Positions 1-5,338 of a stretch of DNA of 8,713 nt are shown piece after piece. The stretch is from positions 1 to 8,713 of the forward strand of contig JADFRV010000092.1 of assembly GCA_022561095.1 (NCBI GenBank). The letters are read 5' to 3'. How positions within the stretch are numbered: the first letter of the stretch is position 1; the number at the start of each line of letters is the position of its first letter. The DNA comes from Chloroflexota bacterium (lineage in GTDB: Bacteria; Chloroflexota; Dehalococcoidia; SM23-28-2; RBG-16-64-32). The notes under the pieces are model-generated. The model was not told the DNA's origin. It ran no database searches and was given only the letters and a program-made list of their open reading frames with translations. The position numbers and the translations under genes are program-made.

Positions 1-72
1 GTCCGCGGCGACGTCGCGGTCAAGAAACCGGGCGTGCGGCCGGCGCGGCCATCGGCGCTGTCGTCTGACTAA
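1..72 (+). CDS. Possible 3' end of an unidentified gene (partial)
   Basis: The first reading frame is open from the left edge to a TAA at 70-72, giving a 23-residue tail that ends in ALSSD. Nearly all of its codons end in G or C, which matches the coding bias of the window. The other two frames have weaker third-position bias. The tail is Pro/Arg/Lys-rich and carries no family signature, so no function can be given. A small hairpin follows the stop (84-94). The stretch is too short to prove coding. Confidence 0.3.
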   Translation, partial: VRGDVAVKKPGVRPARPSALSSD

Positions 73-80
73 CGGCCACG

Positions 81-96
81 CTCGGGCGAAGCCCAG
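81..96 (+). terminator. Small hairpin after the left-edge reading frame
   Basis: GGGC-GAA-GCCC (84-94) can be extended by two more pairs (81-82 with 95-96) around a bulged C83. It sits just after the TAA at 70-72 and just before the ferredoxin promoter. There is no U-tract, so as an intrinsic terminator it is weak and only suggestive. Confidence 0.25.
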
Positions 97-98
97 AC

Positions 99-128
99 TT
101 GATTAACGAACTGAGCAGCGACTAAAAT
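99..128 (+). promoter_or_regulatory. Putative sigma70-type promoter of the ferredoxin gene
   Basis: TTGATT (99-104) and TAAAAT (123-128) are separated by 18 bp, and the predicted transcription start is near 135. This leaves a leader of about 28 nt before the ATG at 163. The patch is AT-rich against a GC-rich background. The consensus fit is good, but the promoter is predicted by eye only. Confidence 0.5.
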
Positions 129-162
129 AGCCGCAGCGCCCACGTGGGCGAGAGACGGACGA

Positions 163-447
163 ATGGCGTACATCATCACGGAACCCTGCATCGGCACCAA
201 GGACCAGAGCTGCGTCGACGTCTGCCCCGTCGATTGCATCCACGGCAGCGCAGACGACGAGCAGTACTACATCGACCCAGACACCTGCATCGATTGCGCC
301 GCCTGCGAGCCCGTCTGCCCGGTGAACGCCATCTACTTCGAGGATGACGTCCCCGATGAGTGGCAGAGCTACATCCAGAAGAACAGTGAGTGGTTCAAGA
401 CGCACGAGACGAGCGGCGCCTTCCGCCCCAGCAGCGAGCGTCACTAA
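163..447 (+). CDS. fdxA: 7Fe ferredoxin ([3Fe-4S][4Fe-4S], FdxA type)
   Basis: A 94-residue soluble electron carrier holding one [3Fe-4S] and one [4Fe-4S] cluster. Visible in the protein: the N-terminal MAYIITEPCIGTKD block typical of this family, then C9-x7-C17-x3-C21-P and C42-x2-C45-x2-C48-x3-C52-P. By analogy with Azotobacter FdI, C9, C17 and C52 bind the 3Fe cluster and C21, C42, C45 and C48 bind the 4Fe cluster; C25 is the extra free cysteine near the clusters. The C-terminal part (VPDEWQSYIQKN) is the usual tail of roughly 90-110-residue members. The start ATG at 163 gives the canonical N-terminus; the upstream ribosome-binding site is only a weak GAGAGACGGA stretch. It has its own promoter upstream and appears monocistronic. 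Its redox partner cannot be read from this window. Confidence 0.95.
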   Translation: MAYIITEPCIGTKDQSCVDVCPVDCIHGSADDEQYYIDPDTCIDCAACEPVCPVNAIYFEDDVPDEWQSYIQKNSEWFKTHETSGAFRPSSERH

Positions 448-449
448 GA

Positions 450-508
450 AGACGCAGCACCCCCAAGCTTGCATCTCGTGATATAATCCGTTAGAGTTTT
501 CTGCGTCT
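450..508. repeat. 8-bp inverted repeat flanking the lysR promoter
   Basis: AGACGCAG (450-457) is repeated exactly as its reverse complement CTGCGTCT (501-508), 43 bp apart. The arms bracket the extended -10 element at 479-487. As RNA the arms could form a long-loop hairpin downstream of the ferredoxin stop; as DNA they could be paired binding sites. Only the repeat itself is observed. Confidence 0.5.
479..487 (+). promoter_or_regulatory. Extended -10 promoter for the LysR-type regulator
   Basis: TGATATAAT is a perfect extended -10 (TGn followed by TATAAT at 482-487). No good -35 hexamer lies 16-18 bp upstream, as expected for promoters that rely on the TG extension. The predicted start is near 494, giving a leader of about 58 nt that includes the dyad at 511-529. 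Confidence 0.6.
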
Positions 509-510
509 AC

Positions 511-529
511 CTATAGGCGCTGTCGATAG
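511..529. promoter_or_regulatory. T-N11-A dyad (LysR-type box) in the regulator's leader
   Basis: CTAT-N11-ATAG has the T-N11-A core and partial dyad symmetry expected of LysR-family binding sites. It lies between the predicted transcription start and the regulator's own start codon, so autorepression by roadblock is a reasonable guess. Such short motifs also occur by chance. Confidence 0.35.
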
Positions 530-551
530 CTCCATCCTGGAGCGCACGTTT

Positions 552-1454
552 ATGGACTTCGGTCAAGTAGAAGCGTTCGTCCAAGTATCCGCGCACAACA
601 GCTTCAGCCGAGCGGCGGAGGTGCTGCAGCTTACCCAACCCTCGATAACCGCCCGCATCCAGTCGCTTGAGCGCGAGGTAGGGGAGGAGCTGTTCGAACG
701 CGGCGGCCGCGGCGTACGTATGACCGACGCCGGTCTCGCCTTCCTTCCCTATGCTGAGCGGATCCTGCGGACTCTGGTGGAAGGGCGCGACGCCATCGAC
801 GAGGTGCGAGACGTTCAGCTAGGCTCGCTCCAGCTCGGCTCCGCTCTTACCGTCTCAACCTACGTCCTCCCGCGAATCCTCCACGCCTTCCGCAGCCAGT
901 ATAGCGGCGTTGACGTGTCCATACGCACCGGCCGCTCCGAACAGGTGCTGGCGATGCTGCAGGCGGACGAGGTCCATGTAGGAATCGTCCGCTCCCTGAC
1001 TCACCCGGACGTAGAGACCGTCCACCTGTACGATGACGAGATCGTGCTCAGCGTCAACCCGGGACACCCGTTCACGGCCAGCGGCACGGCCACGGTGGAG
1101 GACGCCGCCAGCGAGCCCATCGTCCTGTTCGACCGGGGCTCATCCTACTTCGGCCTGATCCACGGCTTCTTCCGCCAGGCAGGGGTTGTCCCCAACGTGG
1201 CCATGGAGCTGGACTCCCTGGAGGCGACCAAACGCATGGTGGAGGAGGGGCTGGGGGTGGCGCTGGTTCCGCTGGTGACTATCGAGCGGGAGCTGGAGAC
1301 GGGGATGTTGGTGAAGATAGAGATTGTAGACGCGCCGCCGCTGAAGCGGCCTATCTCCCTTATCTACAAGAAGCACCGCAAGCGCCCCCGCACCGTGCAG
1401 GCGTTCATAGATACGTTAGCGGAGATGTACGCCCTCAGTCTGCCCGTGGCCTGA
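552..1454 (+). CDS. LysR-family transcriptional regulator
   Basis: A 300-residue DNA-binding regulator of the usual LTTR length. Residues 1-60 form the winged helix-turn-helix: FVQVSAHNSFSRAAEVL, the recognition helix region around TQPSITARIQSLE, and the wing ending near RGVRMTDAG. A linker helix follows at about residues 62-88. The effector-binding domain spans about 90-295 and shows the periplasmic-binding-protein-like fold pattern (for example VHVGIVR, EPIVLFDRG, MVEEGLGVALVP). The start at 552 is supported by GGAG (539-542) nine bases upstream. Codirectional neighbours are the ferredoxin upstream and a hydrolase 173 bp downstream; the usual divergently transcribed target is absent, so the regulon cannot be named. 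The effector is unknown; overall similarity suggests the CysB/CbbR-like branch, but this is not firm. Confidence 0.93.
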   Translation: MDFGQVEAFVQVSAHNSFSRAAEVLQLTQPSITARIQSLEREVGEELFERGGRGVRMTDAGLAFLPYAERILRTLVEGRDAIDEVRDVQLGSLQLGSALTVSTYVLPRILHAFRSQYSGVDVSIRTGRSEQVLAMLQADEVHVGIVRSLTHPDVETVHLYDDEIVLSVNPGHPFTASGTATVEDAASEPIVLFDRGSSYFGLIHGFFRQAGVVPNVAMELDSLEATKRMVEEGLGVALVPLVTIERELETGMLVKIEIVDAPPLKRPISLIYKKHRKRPRTVQAFIDTLAEMYALSLPVA

Positions 1455-1472
1455 TATCCGTCACGGAGGCCC

Positions 1473-1509
1473 CGCGCCTAACTTTACCTAGCCCCCGCGC
1501 GTTTTCCTT
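1473..1509 (+). terminator. Weak terminator-like element after the LysR gene
   Basis: A short CGCGC arm can pair with GCGCG immediately before a T-rich run (TTTTCCTTTTT, ending near 1511). The stem is only 5 bp with a loop of about 19 nt, so this is a poor but plausible intrinsic terminator. Confidence 0.25.
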
Positions 1510-1560
1510 TTTGAGACTGGGTGGAGCCACGGATGTATCAGCGGGTAAACTTGAGAGTCC

Positions 1561-1574
1561 ATCGTCGTGACGAT
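1561..1574. promoter_or_regulatory. Palindrome upstream of the alpha/beta hydrolase (possible operator)
   Basis: ATCGTC-GT-GACGAT is a perfect 6+6 inverted repeat with a 2-bp centre, 53 bp before the hydrolase start. The tiny centre makes it a better DNA-binding site than an RNA hairpin. The rest of the 173-bp gap 1455-1627 has no convincing -35/-10 pair: TTGAGA at 1511 and at 1551 each lack a good partner. Confidence 0.3.
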
Positions 1575-1627
1575 CCTTCCTGAGCCAACCGCCATAGCGC
1601 GAAGAAGTCCACTCATCGGATAACGCC

Positions 1628-2491
1628 ATGGTCACAGCCCGCACTATGCTTCTGGTCAGCGTAGACCTCTATTGCACGCAGGAGGGGAAAGGCTTACCGC
1701 TCATCGTGCATCACGGCGGGCCGGGCCTGGACCAGACAGTCATCGCTCCCCACCTGAGTGCGCTGGCCCAGCACCTGCAGCTCTCCTGTTATGACCACCG
1801 GGGCAGTGGCCGTTCCGCCGTCCCCCGGGGGCCGGACCCCTATAAGATCGATCGGTTCGTCGGCGATTTAGACGCCTTGACGAAAGCGCTGGAGGTGAGG
1901 CCGTTCGCCCTTTTGGGGCACAGCTTCGGCGGTATCGTCGCCCTTCATTTCGCCCTCGCTCACCCCGAACTCCTCACTCACCTGATACTGGTCTGCGCCC
2001 CCGCCAGCCATGACTTCATCCGGGACGTGGAGGAGGCGCTGCCAAGCCAGCTGGAGCAGGAGGCGCTCGCCGAGCTGAGCTCGTTCCAGGAGAGCGAGCC
2101 GTCCGACCATATTATGCGAAGAAGCCTGGAGCTGCTGGCGCCTATCTACTTCCACGACCCAGCGCGAGTATCGGAGCTGGGATTGGATTCGGTGCAGTTC
2201 TCGCCGGAGACGCAAGCGGTCTGGGAAAGCTTAGAGGGTTTCGACCTGCGGCCCCGGCTGAGCGAGATTCAGGTGCCTACCCTGGTGATAGCGGGAGCCA
2301 GCGACCTCAGCGTTACTCCAGAGCGGGCCCGCGAGACGGCGGACGCACTGCCCCACGGCAAACTCCTGGTGATCGAGAACAGCGGCCATTACCCCTTTAT
2401 TGAGCAGCCGGAGGCGTTCCTTTCCGGCGTGCTGCGCTTCCTGGGGATGAAGGTCAAGAAGAAGGGGCTGTTCAGGCGTCGCTCTTCATGA
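1628..2491 (+). CDS. Alpha/beta hydrolase, proline iminopeptidase-like
   Basis: A 287-residue cytoplasmic alpha/beta-fold hydrolase. The HGGPG oxyanion motif (29-33), typical of prolyl iminopeptidases and related hydrolases, is followed by YDHRGSGRS (55-63). The nucleophile elbow GHSFGG carries Ser99, Asp226 lies in LVIAGASDLSVTPE and His254 in NSGHYPFIEQP, so the catalytic triad is complete. The cap region (about 125-200) is short and helical. Substrate specificity (N-terminal proline peptides, esters or lactones) cannot be told from sequence alone. An odd basic tail (KVKKKGLFRRRSS) ends the protein. The ATG at 1628 has a weak GGA seven bases upstream; ATG at 1646 (Met7) is an alternative. 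It faces the nfo gene convergently. Confidence 0.88.
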   Translation: MVTARTMLLVSVDLYCTQEGKGLPLIVHHGGPGLDQTVIAPHLSALAQHLQLSCYDHRGSGRSAVPRGPDPYKIDRFVGDLDALTKALEVRPFALLGHSFGGIVALHFALAHPELLTHLILVCAPASHDFIRDVEEALPSQLEQEALAELSSFQESEPSDHIMRRSLELLAPIYFHDPARVSELGLDSVQFSPETQAVWESLEGFDLRPRLSEIQVPTLVIAGASDLSVTPERARETADALPHGKLLVIENSGHYPFIEQPEAFLSGVLRFLGMKVKKKGLFRRRSS

Positions 2492-2493
2492 GC

Positions 2494-2533
2494 GCGGCCA
2501 GGAGGGCCGCAGCCTGCGGGCGAGCGTCGCCCG
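2494..2533. terminator. Tandem hairpins between convergent genes (bidirectional terminator)
   Basis: Two stem-loops fill the 52-bp gap between the hydrolase stop (2491) and the nfo stop (2544): GCGGCC-N5-GGCCGC (2494-2510, 6 bp) and CGGGCGA-GCG-TCGCCCG (2517-2533, 7 perfect bp, loop 3). Both read the same from either strand, as expected for a shared terminator between convergent genes. No U-tract follows on either side, so they may act with Rho or as transcript-end stabilisers. Confidence 0.6.
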
Positions 2534-2543
2534 GAGCGACTGG

Positions 2544-3398
2544 CTAGGAGAGGCCTGCCTTCTCCCGCAGGCGCTTCAGGATCTCAACATTGCGCTGGTC
2601 CGGACCCTGATTATCGAAGCCCGGCGTCTCCAGCAGGAAGGGCACGTCTCTGAACGCCGGATGAGACATGATGTTCTGGAAACCGTCCAACCCGATGTGT
2701 CCCTCACCAATGTTCTCGTGCCGGTCCACGCCTCCTGCCAGCGGGCACTTGGAGTCGTTGGCGTGGACGGCCACCAGCCGGTCTAAGCCCACCTCGGCCT
2801 CGAACTCCGACATCGCCGCCACAAGGCCGTCCTTCGTCTTCAAGTCGTAGCCAGCGGCGAAGGTGTGCTGCGTATCCAGGCAGACCTTCACCCGCGGGTT
2901 GCCCACCTCGCGGATGATCCTGCCCAGCTCTTCGAACTTGGAGCCGATAGCGCCGCCCATGCCAGCGCTGTTCTCCAGTATGAGCCAGGTGTCCTCCGGC
3001 GTCGCGTCAACGATCTTGCGGACGGACTCCACGACCTGGCGAAACACTTGCTCATAGCCGGCACCGCGGTGGCTGCCGATATGGAAGATGACGCCCTTTA
3101 CGCCCAGCAGATGGCAAACGTTCATATCGTGCACAAGGGCGTCCAGGGACTTCGCCAGGTTCTCCTCCTTATCGGTCGCCAAGTTCACCAGGTAGACGCC
3201 GTGAATGAACGCGGGCCCGATTCCCTTCTCTGCCGCGCCCGCCTTGTACGCCTCCACCTCCTCCGGTCGGTACTCCTTGCGCCGCCAGGCCTGGGGAGCG
3301 CCGCTGAATATCTGGATCGTCTCCGCGCCGATATCCTCCGCGCGGCCGATCGCCTTGTCCACGCCGCCGCTGGCCTTGACGTGCGCTCCAACTTTCAT
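2544..3398 (-). CDS. nfo: Endonuclease IV (AP endonuclease, Nfo)
   Basis: A 284-residue class II AP endonuclease that cuts 5' to abasic sites in base-excision repair, using a trinuclear zinc centre in a TIM barrel. The length matches E. coli Nfo (285). All nine expected metal ligands are present: H66 (IHGVYLVNLA), H106 (FHIGSH), E142 (LENSAG), D175 and H178 (CLDTQH), H212 (VHANDSK), D225 and H227 (VDRHENIGEG) and E257 (LLETPG). The start is taken at 3398, not at the in-frame ATG at 3410. This gives the canonical MKVGAHVKASGG N-terminus, has a GGGGGG ribosome-binding site (3403-3408) just upstream, and creates an ATGA overlap with the stop of the HMA gene. The gene is last in a three-gene minus-strand operon and is probably translationally coupled. 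DTQH replaces the DTCH of E. coli, outside the metal ligands. Confidence 0.96.
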   Translation of the reverse strand: MKVGAHVKASGGVDKAIGRAEDIGAETIQIFSGAPQAWRRKEYRPEEVEAYKAGAAEKGIGPAFIHGVYLVNLATDKEENLAKSLDALVHDMNVCHLLGVKGVIFHIGSHRGAGYEQVFRQVVESVRKIVDATPEDTWLILENSAGMGGAIGSKFEELGRIIREVGNPRVKVCLDTQHTFAAGYDLKTKDGLVAAMSEFEAEVGLDRLVAVHANDSKCPLAGGVDRHENIGEGHIGLDGFQNIMSHPAFRDVPFLLETPGFDNQGPDQRNVEILKRLREKAGLS

Positions 3399-3712
3399 CG
3401 ATCCCCCCATCTAGGGTAAGCCAAGAGAACCCTGGCCCACGATAGGATTACTTTACCTTCCACGGCCTTCACCAACTCCTCATTGGTCATCTCGCCGCCC
3501 ACGACTACAACCGCCTCGCCCGAGGCCAGATCGACCTCCACCCTGTCCACACCCGCGAGCCCCTCCAGGGCACGCCTCACGCGGCCCGCTCAGACATCGC
3601 ACACCATCCCGTCCACCTGGAGAGTCACCGTCCGCTCTCCGTACTCGGCGGGACGCTCACCCGCCAGTCGCGCCTGAGGGCGCTCGAACAGCTTCCGAAG
3701 CATGATACGCAT
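3395..3712 (-). CDS. HMA-domain metal-binding protein with in-frame UGA: candidate selenoprotein (CxxU)
   Basis: Read through one TGA (3590-3592), this frame encodes 105 residues: a basic N-terminal extension (1-26) and one HMA (copper-chaperone-like, ferredoxin-fold) domain (about 27-85, beta-alpha-beta-beta-alpha-beta pattern) ending in a basic tail. The metal-binding loop reads G35-M36-V37-C38-D39-V40-[UGA41]-A42-G43, so the stop replaces the second Cys of GMxCxxC. The frame continues with normal GC3 coding bias and HMA-like sequence (VRRALEGLAGVDRVEVDL, then MTNEELVKAVEG). The ATG at 3712 lies 3 nt after the CoA-transferase stop; the frame ends in an ATGA overlap with nfo. A SECIS-like hairpin follows the UGA. 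I infer Sec insertion, which would make a CxxU metal or redox site. The alternatives are a C-to-A nonsense mutation or a base-calling error. A headless protein from GTG 3580 would lack the metal site and is unlikely. ATG 3703 is an alternative start. Confidence 0.7.
3555..3592 (-). promoter_or_regulatory. Sec codon UGA with candidate bacterial SECIS hairpin
   Basis: The UGA is at 3592-3590. Counting nucleotides after it, 15-17 (GCG) pair with 33-35 (CGC), 18 and 32 form a U.U mismatch, and 19-22 (GCCC) pair with 28-31 (GGGC). This leaves the apical loop UGGAG at 23-27 (3567-3563). Known bacterial SECIS elements lie directly after the UGA, with the apical loop roughly 16-37 nt away and G within its first two positions. 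The E. coli fdhF element has 3 bp, an unpaired U, 3 bp and a GGUC loop, a very similar plan. The element was folded by hand, not scored by software, and GC-rich sequence forms such hairpins easily. Confidence 0.5.
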
Positions 3713-3715
3713 CTA

Positions 3716-5179
3716 CTACCCCAGAAGCCTCTCCGCTTCCCGGGTTATTTCAGCGCGGAAGTCAGGGTGGGCGACGTCGATGAGCTCACGCGCCCGCTGG
3801 CGGTGACTCTTCCCCATCAGCCGTGCGATCCCATGCTCCGTCACCACCGTGTCAGCGAAGAAGCGAGGGATGGTCACGATGGACCCGGCTTCATGCTGAG
3901 CAACGATACGGGAGACCCCGCCCTCCAGCGCCGTAGAGGGCAGAAGAGTGATTCCCCGGCCGCCCTTGGATAGCACGCCGCCGAGGTGAGCCTCCGGCTG
4001 GCCGCCGGTGCCGTTGATCATCCGGGGGCCGAACACGCTCTCCGAGTTGATTTGGCCGATGAGGTCTATGGACAGGGCGTTGTTCATGGCGTAGAAGTTA
4101 TCGTTCTGGGCGAGGGTACGCACGTCCAGCAGGTACTCTGGATCGTACACCTCGAAGGCCGGGTTTTCGGCGATTATCTCCAGGTCTTCCTCGTCGGAGC
4201 CGGACCAGGCGACGGCCACCGCCTTACCCTGGTGCAGCGTCTTACGGCTGCCGTTGATGACACCCGCCTGCACCAGCTTGGCCAGCCCCGGCGCCGCCAT
4301 CTCCGTATGTATTCCCAGGTCTGATTTGTCATCGAAGGCGCCGGCGCGGACCAGGTACATGCTGGGCTCGCCGACCCCGATCTGGATGGTAGCGCCGTCC
4401 GGCACCAGCTCGCGCACGTAGCCGGCGATCGTTTGCGCCGCCGGCGGCGGCGCCGCCAGGCCGACGACGCGACGCACCTGCTCCGGCGGCACCCGCGTCA
4501 TCACCGGCCCGATGAGGATGAGCCGTTCCAAGTCTTTGAGCTCATCCACGATCGACTCGTACTCCGCCCGCAGCGTCTCATCCTCAACGCGGCTGAGCCA
4601 CGCCTTCACCATCTCCCGCGTGATCTGAAGCGGCGGCACCTCCACGAAGTGCTCGAACTCCGTCACGTGCACGCGGTTGTCGCCGCACACCGTACGCAGC
4701 CCGGCATCGACCTCGGCGATGGTCTTGCGCGAGCGCCGGACGTAGCCGCGCTTGTTCCAGTTGTGCGCCCCGAAGCTGACGTAGCCCTCGTCATCCGGGG
4801 GCGTCACGGCGGTTATGAACACGTCAGGCCGGCGGGCCTCCGGGCGGCCTTCGTCCAGGGGCTTGTGGGCCAGCGAGAAGAGGTTGGGCTGGTACGTCGC
4901 CCGGCCCTCGTCCATCACCGGCCGCGCGAAGTCGCCGATGAACACCTCGAACTCCAGGCGGAACACCTCCTGCCAGGCGGCCTGAAGCCAGCCCGGGTCG
5001 CTTAGGGGGGCGGAGAGGCGCAGGTCTATAGCGCCCGCCTCCTGGCAGTGGCGGAACAGCGCACGCGGCAACACCCGCGGGCCAGCGATAGGTATCACCA
5101 CCAAGTCGTCCTCACTGACGACCTTGACGGCTTCCTCCGCCGAGGTCAGCCTGCGCTTGTACTCTTCTCGCCACTCCAT
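3716..5179 (-). CDS. Acetyl-CoA hydrolase/transferase family protein (4-hydroxybutyrate CoA-transferase-like)
   Basis: A 487-residue protein of the two-domain acetyl-CoA hydrolase/CoA-transferase family (Cat1/AbfT group), which moves CoA between acyl-CoAs and carboxylates through a glutamyl-CoA intermediate. The N-terminal domain covers about 10-220 and the C-terminal domain about 245-487. Seen in the sequence: VGEPSMYLVRAG, LGIHTEM with E293 the likely catalytic glutamate by analogy with AbfT, GQINSES, NGTGGQ, a TLLPSTA block, and the terminal VVTEHGIARLMGKSHRQRARELIDVAHPDFR signature. One block normally reading GGQxDFxRGA is GGQPEAHLGG here, so substrate use may differ. The start at 5179 is chosen because GGAGG (5185-5189) is 5 nt upstream and the promoter's predicted start is near 5200; the longer frame from 5227 would begin upstream of the transcript. 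It is the first gene of the operon with the HMA protein and nfo. Confidence 0.88.
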   Translation of the reverse strand: MEWREEYKRRLTSAEEAVKVVSEDDLVVIPIAGPRVLPRALFRHCQEAGAIDLRLSAPLSDPGWLQAAWQEVFRLEFEVFIGDFARPVMDEGRATYQPNLFSLAHKPLDEGRPEARRPDVFITAVTPPDDEGYVSFGAHNWNKRGYVRRSRKTIAEVDAGLRTVCGDNRVHVTEFEHFVEVPPLQITREMVKAWLSRVEDETLRAEYESIVDELKDLERLILIGPVMTRVPPEQVRRVVGLAAPPPAAQTIAGYVRELVPDGATIQIGVGEPSMYLVRAGAFDDKSDLGIHTEMAAPGLAKLVQAGVINGSRKTLHQGKAVAVAWSGSDEEDLEIIAENPAFEVYDPEYLLDVRTLAQNDNFYAMNNALSIDLIGQINSESVFGPRMINGTGGQPEAHLGGVLSKGGRGITLLPSTALEGGVSRIVAQHEAGSIVTIPRFFADTVVTEHGIARLMGKSHRQRARELIDVAHPDFRAEITREAERLLG

Positions 5180-5206
5180 ACACGCCTCCGACCGTGAATC
5201 GCGTCT

Positions 5207-5235
5207 ATTATTGCCAACCCGCCGCAAAGTAACAA
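5207..5235 (-). promoter_or_regulatory. Promoter of the CoA-transferase/HMA/nfo operon
   Basis: Read on the minus strand: TTGTTA (5235-5230), 17 bp, AATAAT (5212-5207). Five of six -10 bases and four of six -35 bases match the sigma70 consensus, with ideal spacing. The predicted start near 5200 leaves a leader of about 20 nt carrying the GGAGG ribosome-binding site. Confidence 0.6.
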
Positions 5236-5264
5236 GGGCGGCGCCGGCTGGCCGTCCGCCGACC

Positions 5265-5293
5265 TTCCCAGGGCAAGTGGGGGAGAGTAGAAT
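5265..5293 (+). promoter_or_regulatory. Divergent promoter of the envelope gene cluster
   Basis: TTCCCA (5265-5270), 17 bp, TAGAAT (5288-5293), with a predicted start near 5300 and a leader of about 39 nt before the ATG at 5339. It lies back to back with the operon promoter on the other strand, about 30 bp apart, so one regulator could act on both. Confidence 0.4.
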
Positions 5294-5338
5294 GAAAGTA
5301 ACCGGTCACCGCCCCACCTTCGATAGCGAGATGTTCTT

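Noticed and set aside
103..474. 123-codon open frame on the minus strand across the ferredoxin
   Set aside because: Its Val/Ala/Asp-rich composition is what the reverse of the ferredoxin codons gives. The ferredoxin carries all cluster cysteines and is the real gene.
2865..3419. 184-codon open frame on the plus strand
   Set aside because: It is antisense to the clearly functional nfo gene, which has all its metal ligands. It has no motif and no ribosome-binding site.
3395..3580. A stand-alone 61-residue gene starting at GTG 3580
   Set aside because: It is the C-terminal part of the HMA frame after the UGA. Alone it lacks the first beta strand and the metal loop, and no ribosome-binding site precedes it.
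4434..4455. GCCGGCGG-rich stretch that looks like a simple repeat
   Set aside because: It encodes the Ala/Pro-rich linker (LAAPPPAAQT) between the two domains of the CoA-transferase; ordinary GC-rich coding sequence.
4433..5005. 190-codon open frame on the plus strand
   Set aside because: It is antisense to the CoA-transferase, with Arg/His-rich low-complexity content typical of a shadow frame in GC-rich DNA and no family motifs.
5180..5227. N-terminal extension of the CoA-transferase to an upstream start at 5227
   Set aside because: It would begin upstream of the predicted transcription start (about 5200) and overlap the promoter. The ATG at 5179 has a strong GGAGG at the right distance and gives the family-typical N-terminus.
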